Positions 9,302-18,951 of a stretch of DNA of 57,864 bases are shown in pieces. The translations under genes were made by a program, and so were the position numbers. Below the pieces are notes generated by a model, which was given only the letters and a program-made list of their open reading frames with translations, searched no databases and was not told the origin of the DNA. Positions within the stretch are counted from its first letter, which is position 1. Each line of letters begins with the position of its first letter. Source of the stretch: SAR202 cluster bacterium bin90 (lineage in GTDB: Bacteria > Chloroflexota > Dehalococcoidia > Lucifugimonadales > JADFKI01); assembly GCA_002238855.1 (NCBI GenBank), contig MPND01000023.1, positions 1 through 57,864 of the forward strand. The letters run 5' to 3'.

Positions 9302-10567
9302 TTAGGTTAATTCCAATCTTTCCATCTCTTTCCACAAGCTTTCAAATGCCTTGAAAGGCACAAGGCGGTAATGGGCTATCTCATTGCGCAACGTCCTACT
9401 CAATGACACGATTCCCAACAGGTCGGACTTGTTTCTAAATTTCTGTTCGTATTTCAACAGGTATTCGATATGTCCAAATTCGGCGCCTCGGGGATTGTCC
9501 GCCACAGCTTTAAGTTCGTAGTCTGTCTGAGGGCTCTGAGGGTTTATCGGCCAGTCTTTCCCAAAACTCTCCGTCAATATGTCGCATATTCTGATTCTGA
9601 CGTAATTCAGAATAGGCAACAGCAATTCAGATTGACCCCGCCAGAGTCTTTGTTCAACATCGATTCTACGCCCGGAGTGCGCGAGTAAGGCCGGGTGATA
9701 CTCGGCACCGTACTCAGGAGTAGACAAAATATTCCCACTACCCCATTGCTCTCGGATAGTTGATGGAGGAGACGATGACGAACGTGGCACGTTGAATTCA
9801 TACATCTGTTGGTCGGGTGGCGAAGACAAGCCCTTAAGAAGAGCATACTCTTCCAAAGTTCGAATCACTTCATCCGTAGATTCTAAAACGGAATCCCAAA
9901 GGTGTTCAGCCAGATCAAAATCCGTGCCGACGATAGCCGGCAATACCTGTTCACGCCATCTGTTCGCGGCTTCGTCAGCAGCAACTTTCTGGCCATCAAA
10001 TCTACACGCCAATCTCACCTCCAGAGATGAAGGGAAGCCCCACCACCAGTAAATCGATAACCCGTCCCGTTCTTCAGGCGGCTTGAAATCGAAGTCCCTC
10101 AATTTAGCGACGAGACACAGTTTAGGTACAGACCCGGCGGCGAGACCTGCGTCGTTTCTGCTTTCCTCAATCCATTCTTGAATGAGGCCCAGCCAACGTA
10201 GGCGTGATGCCGCGTTTCTGGTGTCTCTAGTGCTGAAGTCACGAATATGAAGGAGGTCAGGCAAATCTTCACATCGCAAAAGGTTGCGAACGTTTCTAAC
10301 AGCAAGCGGCGACGGCCATTGAATGTCCAATTGATCAGCAATCGACAATGCCGGAAATTGCTCTCCCGCGTACCGAATATCTCTCCAAGCCCCATTTGCA
10401 GGTCTTCGCAGGACCTCAAGCCTATTGGAAATTAGCCTGGCAACCATGACTCGACTTATCGTATCGGGTATCAGCGCCACAACTGATCTGGTTCGAGAGG
10501 CGTTACAGATGTCGTCTATGAATCGACGCACCGATGGCAGCGCCAAGACTGTATCTTCTATCCTCAT
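9302..10567 (-). CDS. HEPN-domain protein, putative RNase (third gene of a three-gene operon)
   Basis: 421 codons; ATG with a GAAGG about nine bases upstream, 22 bases after the ATPase gene. The N-terminal 250 residues are soluble alpha/beta with no motif I recognise. The C-terminal 100 residues are helical and end with RTLRNEIAHYRLV; R394-N-E-I-A-H399 fits the R-x4-6-H signature of HEPN ribonucleases, with a polar residue after the Arg as usual. HEPN proteins commonly act as toxin RNases in abortive-infection and toxin-antitoxin systems. The inference is that this is the effector, controlled by the adjoining ATPase. A non-catalytic HEPN adaptor role is the alternative. Confidence 0.7.
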   Translation of the reverse strand: MRIEDTVLALPSVRRFIDDICNASRTRSVVALIPDTISRVMVARLISNRLEVLRRPANGAWRDIRYAGEQFPALSIADQLDIQWPSPLAVRNVRNLLRCEDLPDLLHIRDFSTRDTRNAASRLRWLGLIQEWIEESRNDAGLAAGSVPKLCLVAKLRDFDFKPPEERDGLSIYWWWGFPSSLEVRLACRFDGQKVAADEAANRWREQVLPAIVGTDFDLAEHLWDSVLESTDEVIRTLEEYALLKGLSSPPDQQMYEFNVPRSSSSPPSTIREQWGSGNILSTPEYGAEYHPALLAHSGRRIDVEQRLWRGQSELLLPILNYVRIRICDILTESFGKDWPINPQSPQTDYELKAVADNPRGAEFGHIEYLLKYEQKFRNKSDLLGIVSLSRTLRNEIAHYRLVPFKAFESLWKEMERLELT

Positions 10568-10589
10568 TACATTGAGCCTTCAGGATTCG

Positions 10590-12386
10590 TTACCGACCCT
10601 CTGAAATCTTCACTATCTCATCAATGACATCTTCAGAACGTCCGAAAACTCGCGCAATTCTTTGGCTGCGCACGCGATACCCCGTACCGTGCTTTACAAG
10701 AATGCCCAAGCCAACGAGTTCATTGAGCAACGATTCCAATTCTACGTCGCTGAGTTTACTTTCGTCGAAATTGTCCCATATCTGGTCATTTTGTATTAGA
10801 TCACGCACCAGATCTCTGACGGCGCTAACAGATAGTGGTTCAAGAGCCGGGGACTCAGGACCATGATAGTGATGTATCATGGACAGACTAATGGCCCGAT
10901 AACGTTCATCCAATTCAAAAGTTACTTCATACCTGCGGCGAATCCCTTTGCGAATATGCTCGCTATTCGCAACTTCGTCCACGTGATTTTGCCGGATTGA
11001 GTATGGCGGAGTATCCAAGATCCCGCTCTCTCGCAATAACGCCACAAGGCGATGACAGAAGAACTGAATTTCCGCAGGATGGCATTCCGTGTGCGTCAGA
11101 ATTGTATCTACAAGAAGAGGACTTTCAAACTCTATCCCTATCGCTCGCATGGGTTCGACGACAAGCCGTTGTGCTTCGTCGTATTTGAAAGGGCCAAGAC
11201 CGCCACGCCTTGGAGTGCTAGGATCAAATCCGAAGCTATAGAAGGGTGTATTCTCTCGACGCGTGAGTGCGAACCTTTGAACCCTGTGAAGTCCGGCGAA
11301 TACGACCTTGAAGCGATCATTCGTATCCCTCATCAGAGATCTCATAGCTTCGACGACTCGTGAGCCTGAGTCCATATCTAATTCCAGGAATCTGTCGGAT
11401 TCATCAAGCAGAATAAGCACTCTAAACCTGCCATCCTGTTGAATAGTCCCTCCCAAGAGCCCAGGAATAGATTCTGAAGGTACTTCTGACGGATCCTCTC
11501 CTAACAAGCCGTCTTCCTTGAAGAGTCGGAGCAACATCTCCCACACGGCCATCGGATCTTTGTCAGGGGCTCCAGATATATATCCTTCGGCCTTTAGGTC
11601 AATAAACCAAGTGAAGCGCCTCCCTTCACGATCGTTCCCCCGTCGACGAATATGCCGCAATAGAGCCGTTTTGCCCACTTGGCGCCCACCAAAGAGAAAA
11701 TGCGTGCTTCCGTACTCAATACCAGCAGCAATGCTCTCCCTGCCATAGAACATTTCGGGAGGCACGGCTTCGCTCAATCTATCTTCAGGTATGTATGGAT
11801 TGGGCGCCGAATATGCAAGCGCGCATTTGATGAAAGTTTCGAAGCGGGATTGCCTGTCGACAGTGGCTAGAAATTCGAAGAGTATCTCGTCCAACAAGGC
11901 AAAGGACAAATTATCCCTAATACAGTTTGTCCTTATCTCGTTTCGTGCGGGCTTCGTCAGACCGCCGAAGTAAAATACGATCAATGCGCGCTGACCGTTG
12001 CGTGCGCTTCTGGTTACTGTGCTGAGTGATGTAACCGCGTGAGGACTGTAATTCCATGTGCATACGACGTCATAAACGCCATTGGAGTCAGAGCCAAACT
12101 GCGGTGGGAAACCCCTCTGTGGAACTATTCCTTCTTGGTCCAATTCAACTGTGAGCTCCCTCCTGGCAGGACCGTTTCTTCTACTTCTAGTAGCATCTCC
12201 AGTAATTCCACGAGAATCGCACTGCAGTCCCACAAACCGCAGTATTTTGAGTATATTTTCAAGCGCAGGCCGCTGCTCACGATTATTCCACTGGGCATTT
12301 TTCAGTGATATCCACGCTTGGATAGCGTCGGCTACCTCAGCTTTCCCGGCTTCTGATTCAATTGAATGTTGACGTAGATTTACCAT
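10590..12386 (-). CDS. STAND/Orc-like AAA ATPase (second gene of a three-gene operon)
   Basis: 598 codons, AGGAG upstream of the ATG, 18 bases after the preceding gene. The first 205 residues are an alpha/beta domain without clear catalytic residues. An NTPase follows: entry block PPEMFYGRE, Walker A GGRQVGKT (233-240), Walker B LILLDESD (324-331), and a sensor-like stretch VVFAGLHRVQRF. Residues 490-598 look like a winged helix, as in archaeal-type and STAND ATPases. Such proteins act as sensors that oligomerise on a foreign trigger. Placement between a large helical protein and a HEPN protein suggests the switch of a defence system, which is an inference. Confidence 0.8.
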   Translation of the reverse strand: MVNLRQHSIESEAGKAEVADAIQAWISLKNAQWNNREQRPALENILKILRFVGLQCDSRGITGDATRSRRNGPARRELTVELDQEGIVPQRGFPPQFGSDSNGVYDVVCTWNYSPHAVTSLSTVTRSARNGQRALIVFYFGGLTKPARNEIRTNCIRDNLSFALLDEILFEFLATVDRQSRFETFIKCALAYSAPNPYIPEDRLSEAVPPEMFYGRESIAAGIEYGSTHFLFGGRQVGKTALLRHIRRRGNDREGRRFTWFIDLKAEGYISGAPDKDPMAVWEMLLRLFKEDGLLGEDPSEVPSESIPGLLGGTIQQDGRFRVLILLDESDRFLELDMDSGSRVVEAMRSLMRDTNDRFKVVFAGLHRVQRFALTRRENTPFYSFGFDPSTPRRGGLGPFKYDEAQRLVVEPMRAIGIEFESPLLVDTILTHTECHPAEIQFFCHRLVALLRESGILDTPPYSIRQNHVDEVANSEHIRKGIRRRYEVTFELDERYRAISLSMIHHYHGPESPALEPLSVSAVRDLVRDLIQNDQIWDNFDESKLSDVELESLLNELVGLGILVKHGTGYRVRSQRIARVFGRSEDVIDEIVKISEGR

Positions 12387-12404
12387 ACTGAATGGGTCTC
12401 CTAC

Positions 12405-15269
12405 TTAACTCAATCCTAGGTGCGACTGAAGTGAAACCAAGCCGCCGCTACCTTTGACGTATTCTTCAATGTCCCATTTGTCATCGACAAAATCGACAAA
12501 TTCTGTGAGTAAGTCATGCTCAGCATCAATAGCGTCAGAAGCGGGAAGCGGTTCTCCTAGCGAATGGTCGTTCAAGCGTATCACGCACTCTTCCATCACT
12601 CTTATAATGCGATTATCTCGCGCTTCCTCGAACTTCTCTCTCCAGGCAAGCACTGCCGGAGCCTGATTCTCCGTAAGTCCAGAGAATGCATTGTTCCACT
12701 CCTCTTGAAGAGCATTCTGCCTTTCATATTCCTGGCGTTCTATCTCCTCTCGAACGTCCTGCAACTGAACCGACATCGACGCATAGTTGAGAATCCTATC
12801 TTCGGCATCTACAGTCTCTGCAACGTCCCCGATCACTAGGTCGTAGAGAATCCAGTTGTCATCGTCAATCTCGATAACGCCATCCCTGACCGCCTGAATA
12901 ACCTTTCCCCGGACATCTTCTACGTGGCTCTTCAGCGTCACCAACGAGTCCTGTTGCGCAATCTCACATTGGTTTTTCAAGCTCTCCTTCTGTTCAGCAG
13001 GAAGGGGAGATTCCAACATTAATTCGAAGAACCTGAAATCTTGAATTGCGAATCGTTGTTGTATGGCTTTCTCCAAAGGTATTGTTTCTGAAATGCCTCT
13101 TGCCAGCGAGTGAATCACCTCTTCTAAAGATTGGCCTTCCCAAGTGCCGTCGTCTTTAAAGTTAACGGCATCGGTCCACAGCAATCGCCTCGCTACTGCG
13201 ATTGAGAGTGTGTGGCTGGCGGAGCGACGATTGATGTCTTTCAATTCGTTGACTACGGAAGAGACAGGAGGAATGTCAATATCGATATTGATTTCTAGGG
13301 ATTGCATAACTTCACGCATAGCACGAAGTGCGCATTGGGCTGCCGCAGCGATGTTCATCGGCTGGGAGTCGGCGGTCAATTGACTTAGTGCTTCGATCAA
13401 TTGATGGGAGTGTTTTTGAACTTCACTGCGCAAGTTCGTTACCATATCAATTAGATAACTGTCGTTTATTCCTTTCCGCGCATCCCGCTCATTCTCCACT
13501 AACTCACACCAGCGTTCGGCCAAACTCTTGGCTTCGGTTATCCCATTCAAAAGCCAATTTCGGGCGCGCCCGGTTATCGCCGCCCAAGGGCCGTCTGCCA
13601 AGGAACGCCCAATTCTATCAATAAGATCGTCGGAGTCTTCTTCGATGAATTCTTTCACCGATTGAGCTCGCGTCCGATCATCATCTATGACTGGAGTAAG
13701 CATCTCACTAATCGCGCCACCGTCGCCAGTGAGATAAATCCATAAATTCGTAGCCGGTTGAAAAGTGCTGTATCTCCTGGCGGGCGCACTTTCAAGCCAA
13801 GACTTTGCGTCTTCACTTGCCGTGACTATGTCCTCCTGATAACGCATAGATTCGCCCATGCCTGCAATGTACTCCGGTCTCAACGCATGTCCATAGCGGG
13901 CGAATTCGCCAAATGTCGATTCGATGGATCCGGCGGACGAGCAGGCTTCAGGCGTCTTCAGTAATCCCCACATGTTCGAATGAGGAGCTATCAGAGACGA
14001 ACGAAGAGAAGCGGCCAACTCCAGTAACTCTCGCGGGTTGTTGGCGTTAGCGCCGTCATATTCTTGGGTGAACTCGAAGAGTTCACTCACGTATCGATTG
14101 GAGTCAGGAACTAGCCACCTCGACCCCTGTATCGCCATCAAGAGTGACGAGGGGACGACATTATTGTAGTTCTGGTCAGACAGATGTCGAGCCACCCAAT
14201 ACGCCGCAGACAAGTCGTCCTCTGCGACAAGTGACCACATTAACGATTCAAGGTCGCGAAGCGAAGAAGTCTTCAAGTAGCGATTCGCCGCCGAATTGGA
14301 GTCCTCAATCCCCGTTCGTATTTTCTCCGGCTCTGGAGCGGATTCGTGTATTTCTTCGACCGCAAGCTCCGTGCCTTCACCCGGAGTTGCGGAATCCGTG
14401 CTTTCAGTCTTATCTGCAAATGTGACGGTCGATGCTTCAGACATTGGGTTGTCGTCGCCGGAATCATCTTTAGCACCCGCAACGTCTTCCAACGCATAAT
14501 CGGTTTCCGGAGACACCTCATCAATGCCCTGCCCAGCGTTAGCAGGCTTAGGTCCCTGTATACTAGAACCCTGAAATAGCGGCGTTCCAGCATCCTCATC
14601 TTCGGAAGATTCGGGGCTGGTTACTACGCCATGTCGCAGACCGTCGTTTGTGACGACTTCCCCCGGAGCGTATTGCTCTCCGCCCTCAATTTGCTCCGCC
14701 GCTTTGTCCTCCGGTTCACTGGGGATGTCACCATTCTGTATTTCCAACTCTTCAGGAACTGATTCGGTGAAGGTGTTGGAAGGCTCATCTTCAGCTGCAC
14801 CATCGTTTTGTTGGTCTTCGAAATGCGGTCTCTCTTCAATAAGGTCGTTCAACGCATCGTAGCGCGCCCTCGACAATGCGGCAGCTTGATCCAGTTTTGC
14901 TACGTTTCGGATCAGGACTTCGTGGTCTCCTGAATTAACGAGCGTTCTTCTTACTTCCTTGTAGTCGACGAGAGACGCCTTGAGGGATGCGATTACTTCC
15001 AAGACGCTCTCTAGATTGTCGTGCGCGTTTGCGATGGTCAGCGACGACAATCCCTCCTGCAGCTTCAGAAACTCTAATTCTTCAGAGAATTCGCAAGTTA
15101 TGATACCGATGGCACCAACTACTTCCGCAAGTCGATTGCGCTCCATCTCTTTTTCCGCAACAATATGAGCCATTTCTTCAATGAACTGTTTTGCGAACTC
15201 CCACTGCGATGCGCCACTCGGCATCTCTCGCAGTTCATTGATCCACTCCCGAAAATCTACTGTACCCAT
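12405..15269 (-). CDS. Large acidic helical protein of unknown function (first gene of a three-gene operon)
   Basis: 954 codons if translation starts at the ATG at 15269. An ATG 30 codons upstream is open, but a promoter (15317-15344) lies inside that extension, so I prefer the inner start. The N-terminal 190 residues are helical and coiled-coil-like. A disordered, strongly acidic stretch of about 150 residues follows (Glu, Asp, Ser, Pro). The remaining 600 or so residues are almost entirely helical and could form a repeat scaffold. No catalytic motif or membrane segment is visible and I do not recognise the family. It heads the operon with the STAND-like ATPase and the HEPN protein. Confidence 0.75.
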   Translation of the reverse strand: MGTVDFREWINELREMPSGASQWEFAKQFIEEMAHIVAEKEMERNRLAEVVGAIGIITCEFSEELEFLKLQEGLSSLTIANAHDNLESVLEVIASLKASLVDYKEVRRTLVNSGDHEVLIRNVAKLDQAAALSRARYDALNDLIEERPHFEDQQNDGAAEDEPSNTFTESVPEELEIQNGDIPSEPEDKAAEQIEGGEQYAPGEVVTNDGLRHGVVTSPESSEDEDAGTPLFQGSSIQGPKPANAGQGIDEVSPETDYALEDVAGAKDDSGDDNPMSEASTVTFADKTESTDSATPGEGTELAVEEIHESAPEPEKIRTGIEDSNSAANRYLKTSSLRDLESLMWSLVAEDDLSAAYWVARHLSDQNYNNVVPSSLLMAIQGSRWLVPDSNRYVSELFEFTQEYDGANANNPRELLELAASLRSSLIAPHSNMWGLLKTPEACSSAGSIESTFGEFARYGHALRPEYIAGMGESMRYQEDIVTASEDAKSWLESAPARRYSTFQPATNLWIYLTGDGGAISEMLTPVIDDDRTRAQSVKEFIEEDSDDLIDRIGRSLADGPWAAITGRARNWLLNGITEAKSLAERWCELVENERDARKGINDSYLIDMVTNLRSEVQKHSHQLIEALSQLTADSQPMNIAAAAQCALRAMREVMQSLEINIDIDIPPVSSVVNELKDINRRSASHTLSIAVARRLLWTDAVNFKDDGTWEGQSLEEVIHSLARGISETIPLEKAIQQRFAIQDFRFFELMLESPLPAEQKESLKNQCEIAQQDSLVTLKSHVEDVRGKVIQAVRDGVIEIDDDNWILYDLVIGDVAETVDAEDRILNYASMSVQLQDVREEIERQEYERQNALQEEWNNAFSGLTENQAPAVLAWREKFEEARDNRIIRVMEECVIRLNDHSLGEPLPASDAIDAEHDLLTEFVDFVDDKWDIEEYVKGSGGLVSLQSHLGLS

Positions 15270-15316
15270 CAAAAAAGCCCTATCTACTATTCGCCGCACA
15301 TCAGACGACAACTGAA

Positions 15317-15344
15317 ATAATACGGGAATGCTTCTGCTTGTCAA
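15317..15344 (-). promoter_or_regulatory. Sigma-70-type promoter of the three-gene operon
   Basis: On the minus strand: -35 TTGACA (15339-15344, perfect), 16-base spacer, -10 TATTAT (15317-15322, five of six). Transcription would begin near 15310, about 40 bases before the ATG at 15269. Its position excludes the longer annotated start of the first gene. Confidence 0.65.
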
Positions 15345-15439
15345 GCGCGGCCATCGCATCCCATTAGTTGCCTATCAAGGGCGAAGTGATGATGGACGGA
15401 CACTGCGGAGTGGCATCCGTAGAAGACTCGACCTATTCA

Positions 15440-15645
15440 TTCAAAAGGCGGAAACCGGGCTGGTACCGGTTTCGGTCAAGCATACGAAAGCCGCGCGACA
15501 AGCCTGGACGATGTTAACCAAGGGCAATCACCATAAGGGATCAAACTTAGGGGACTGCTTTACGCATGCGTCTGCAGAAACGACCGGTGGACCGTTTCTG
15601 AACAAAGGCGAGGGCTTGGCACTCAGAGACGTGCGTCTACATAGA
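15440..15645 (+). pseudogene. VapC-type PIN toxin remnant
   Basis: The frame encodes VSVKHTKAARQAW, then KGNHHKGSNLGDCFTHASAE and FLNKGEGLALRDVRL. This mirrors the C-terminal half of VapC toxins (typically KGxHPAxLNxGDCFAYALA followed by LLFKGxDFxxTDV). The acidic GD of the PIN active site survives, but the N-terminal half with the first catalytic Asp is missing and no VapB gene is adjacent. It is a fragment left at a module joint. Confidence 0.65.
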
Positions 15646-15706
15646 AGCTTTAATTGCCAACATGCGAAAAAATGATAGAAACGGGATGGTGGTGGCGGCA
15701 TTGACA

Positions 15707-16094
15707 GGCAGGCGTAGGCCCCGCGGCCGATTCCCGATGAGTGCCGCCGGCGATCCCCGGACGAGAATCAGGCCAATATAGGAGTACCTCTAAGTCGAAG
15801 AAGAGAACTCCATCATCAAGGTTGCACCAAGCACGATGTCACAGCTGCTTGACGCTCAAGCAGTGACGAACCGGGCTGCGTGCGCCGGATGTGTTGAATT
15901 TCGAGGTTCGGGAGCAATCGCTGCATGCGTCCAATCCGACAATCGGCGGAAGTTTCGACAAAGGCGGGAAATCTAGGCTGGATCAGTTGCATCCTGAGTT
16001 ACATGGTGCTCCGACTAACGCACTCGCCTTCGATGCCATCGGCTAGGGTAGGATCTTCAAAGCGCAACCGCCACCCGCTGGGTCCAGGCAGGAG
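15707..16094 (+). pseudogene. Decayed tyrosine recombinase N-terminal half, copy 3
   Basis: Matches the front and middle of the recombinase at 4736-5401 at the nucleotide level: the arm GGCGTAGGCCCCGCGG, the EYL-EPDEVN-like block, the segment around the first Arg, and the part encoding VHPELHGA through WRWVQA. Stops and indels interrupt it and the C-terminal catalytic boxes are absent. It lies between the three-gene operon and the GHKL ATPase gene. Confidence 0.8.
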
Positions 16095-16158
16095 AACTGC
16101 AGCATAATGTGGCACGAACATCACAGATCGTAGGATGCACGCTTGGACTAGATTGACG

Positions 16159-18180
16159 TCACAAAGAATCTGGTCCCATCGCCTCAATATCTGTCGCCTC
16201 TATACTAGTGATCAGGCTATAAACCCTGCCCGCCTCCTTAGCGCCGTCTATGTAATCTTGGTATGCTTCCAAGGCATTGTGAATTAGGCTATCGTAAGTG
16301 ACGACCCGTGAGTTGTAAGCTCGGAGCGCTTCACGCGAACGACTTTCACCGTCTGGTGTGTCATCCCAGCCCCGGAGTCGTTTGCCGATGACACAGATGA
16401 TCTCCAGAGGCTCATTTTCTCTCTGCAAGTCCCTGAGGACGTTTGTAGCAGCTCCATGATACTTCGTCACTTGCGCTAGGAGGTCATTACTATCCACGAC
16501 TCTTCCCGAGCGTTTGAGTTCGATGATCACGTGTTTGTTGGCAGTCGTAGAATAATAGACATCTAATCTGGCCTTCTCTTGTTCGGGCGTCAACGACTTG
16601 TTGATGCCATTAAGTGCCTTGTAGATCCGCGTCTCCATTCGCTCGGTGCTTGTGGCTCTTTCCCAAGACGGATCCAGTAGCCACAAATGCTTATGCAGGT
16701 GATCCTGCATCGCTTTCTCTTTGGCATTGTCGTCCGAAAGGTTCATTAGCATGCGAATGACTTCAAGGCGATCCTTGACGATTTGATAGTATGCACTAGC
16801 CTCAAGATCGTCCAGCTGCACGAAAACATCTGCCAGTACATCAAGGTTTTCGACCGAAACCTCATCAATGCGGTGTAGAAGTTTACGAAGCCTAAGGCTC
16901 TCGAAAGCTAAGACGCCACTTATCAACAGCTGGCGCTTATCCTTACGGGCGTCAATTGGCAATTCATTAATTCTGCCGAAGAGTTTTTCCGCAGATCTCT
17001 GATGGTCGAGACTCAATCCCTTGTACCATTCATCAATTTGTGGGAACTGCACCGCTTCATCACGGCCGGCAGTATTCCTCAGTTTTGTCCATTCGCTTTG
17101 GACAGTTTTCAACTCAGACTGCAATTTCTCCTTGAGAGCTTGGTATCGGGGATCCTCTTCGATGATACGCTGCCTCCCGGTGGTTGCGATGTCTTCTTCT
17201 TCATCGTGATCAAGAAAGTCAGCGTGGATTTCACCGATAATGTACTTGCTGTATAGTCCGCCTTCTCCAAACTCGTCGAGCATGTCCTCCTGCGCTAGTT
17301 TGCTGCGAACCATCACCACTAATCTGTTAATGCTTTCCGCAGTATCGGCATCCCGAAGTTGCCCCGCCTCCCTAGCTGTTCCAATCCAACCATCAATTTC
17401 ATAAGTGTTTCCATTTACTGACCATTGGCCTTCGCAGGGCCTGGAGCGCTCAAGATTCTTCGCGGCAAGCGATGCTTCCTTCCCGCGATCACCGAAGGTC
17501 CAGACATACTGTAACTTGTCGTAATACTCGCGGTCTTCGATTGTGATCGATGTTCCGTTCAGTTCAATCTCAAAGTTGTGCGTTCCGCCGATGATACTGA
17601 ATCTACGAGCAAGACGCCGCCTCAACCATCTGCTGGTCTGCTTAAGCTGACGCTTTAGATCTGTCAGGATAATCAGAGTTCCCTGATCTACAAGGAGTTC
17701 AGCGGGACTCAGTGGTTCCGGTAGATAATTTCCTTCCTTCCCTTCTTCGCTTCCTCGGATTGCTTCTTCGATTTTGTCGAGATCCATCCTGAACCCGTGC
17801 CGTTCTGCTGCTCTTGCTGTGTGGACTTCCACAGTCTTAGCGATAGAGAAGAGTGATAGTTTGCCGATGCCTTTTCGCCCCATTACGGATCTGCCGAACT
17901 TTGGGGACTCTGCGCCGTGATCTGACTTCCGTCGTTCGTAACCGACATATAGATAACGCCTGTTCGCGTCCTCCACAGTCATCCCATGTCCATCGTCTCT
18001 GATAATTATCCTATCGTCTTCAGGGCTGACATTGATGATGACGTGTTCCGCATCCGCGTCCCACGCATTCGCAACGACCTCCGACAGCACAGCAGGCACA
18101 TTGCTGTAGAGTCCGATGCCTAGATGCCTTAGAACATTCAAGCCAAGTGTCATCTGATATTTCGGATCATGTTTATTCAC
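16159..18180 (-). CDS. GHKL (MORC/MutL-like) ATPase fused to a restriction-endonuclease-like domain
   Basis: 673 codons from a GTG at 18180 with GAGAGG upstream; a TTG five codons earlier is also open. The N-terminus carries the GHKL ATP-binding motifs: N-box SEVVANAWDADA, G1 RDDGHGM, and the G2 lid GRKGIGK. A transducer-like domain and a long helical arm follow (to about 500). The C-terminal 170 residues contain RLDVYYSTTANK followed by VIIELKRSG, fitting the D...ExK core of PD-(D/E)XK nucleases. Families of this type were described as MutL/MORC-like ATPases linked to restriction systems. Possible role: ATP-gated clamp and cleavage of foreign DNA as a single-gene system, which is inference. 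It follows a decayed recombinase directly. Confidence 0.85.
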   Translation of the reverse strand: MNKHDPKYQMTLGLNVLRHLGIGLYSNVPAVLSEVVANAWDADAEHVIINVSPEDDRIIIRDDGHGMTVEDANRRYLYVGYERRKSDHGAESPKFGRSVMGRKGIGKLSLFSIAKTVEVHTARAAERHGFRMDLDKIEEAIRGSEEGKEGNYLPEPLSPAELLVDQGTLIILTDLKRQLKQTSRWLRRRLARRFSIIGGTHNFEIELNGTSITIEDREYYDKLQYVWTFGDRGKEASLAAKNLERSRPCEGQWSVNGNTYEIDGWIGTAREAGQLRDADTAESINRLVVMVRSKLAQEDMLDEFGEGGLYSKYIIGEIHADFLDHDEEEDIATTGRQRIIEEDPRYQALKEKLQSELKTVQSEWTKLRNTAGRDEAVQFPQIDEWYKGLSLDHQRSAEKLFGRINELPIDARKDKRQLLISGVLAFESLRLRKLLHRIDEVSVENLDVLADVFVQLDDLEASAYYQIVKDRLEVIRMLMNLSDDNAKEKAMQDHLHKHLWLLDPSWERATSTERMETRIYKALNGINKSLTPEQEKARLDVYYSTTANKHVIIELKRSGRVVDSNDLLAQVTKYHGAATNVLRDLQRENEPLEIICVIGKRLRGWDDTPDGESRSREALRAYNSRVVTYDSLIHNALEAYQDYIDGAKEAGRVYSLITSIEATDIEAMGPDSL

Positions 18181-18195
18181 TAGAACGCCTCTCAA

Positions 18196-18951
18196 GGTGT
18201 GAAATGATCGATATCCCTGTGGCTTTACCGAACTTCACCGGTATCGCGCTTTCAAGTAGTTCAACTATAGTCCAAATGTGTGTTAGGGGACCGGCTAGTT
18301 CGAAAGAACAATCTGCGAGACTATCCAGGCCAATTGCCCTTCCACATCCGGATCTGCTTATTCGGTGAGTAGATCTCCGACGCGAAGCTCGTTGAACTTC
18401 ATAAGCAGTGTCGGGACGTCACCCGCAATTTGTAAAAAGCATTCAGCACAGGCGTCGTCAATCTCCACCAGTCTGTCGAGAGCTTTCGCGCATTCACTTA
18501 GAAACTGCCACCTCTTCTCGCTCCTCCTAGTGCGTAGCACATGGCGGTCTTCACGCTCGGAGTGAGATATAACTGATCATGATGCCAATTGGTTCTGACA
18601 CTTTCCTGATTAAGCATATTTCCTGCCCACAATTCAGGCTCTTGTCCTAGACTTCAGAGTTCGGCCCAGGTTTGTCGGAAAAGGCTCTTATCGTCGTCTC
18701 GGTGAGACTATTTGGACGGGGAGACTGCTTGGTCAGAACAACGATAGATAATGGTTGGACGTTCCATTTTATTGAAGGAGCGATTCTACGAATGACGTTT
18801 CAAGGCTCAAGACTACCTCCTGACTGAAGAGACCCATCCTGCTTGAATTGTAATCTCCTCGCAACTACGCACATAGTGTTTGAAATTCTCGGCTTACCAG
18901 TTAAGAGAAGGACTTCAGTATCGTCCGCCAGAAGTAACAAGTACGTCAGCG
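18196..18951. other. Intergenic region between the GHKL gene and drmC
   Basis: About 750 bases with no gene I can defend. A 60-codon GTG-start frame on the minus strand (18358-18540) has fairly protein-like composition with a CxxC-like pair but no ribosome-binding site. The rest looks like worn sequence separating two modules. Confidence 0.45.

Noticed and set aside
15270..15359. 30-codon N-terminal extension of the first gene of the three-gene operon
   Set aside because: A near-consensus promoter lies inside it, so the ATG at 15269 is preferred.
18358..18540. 60-codon minus-strand frame with GTG start
   Set aside because: Composition is plausible, but it has no ribosome-binding site, no ATG and no recognisable family.
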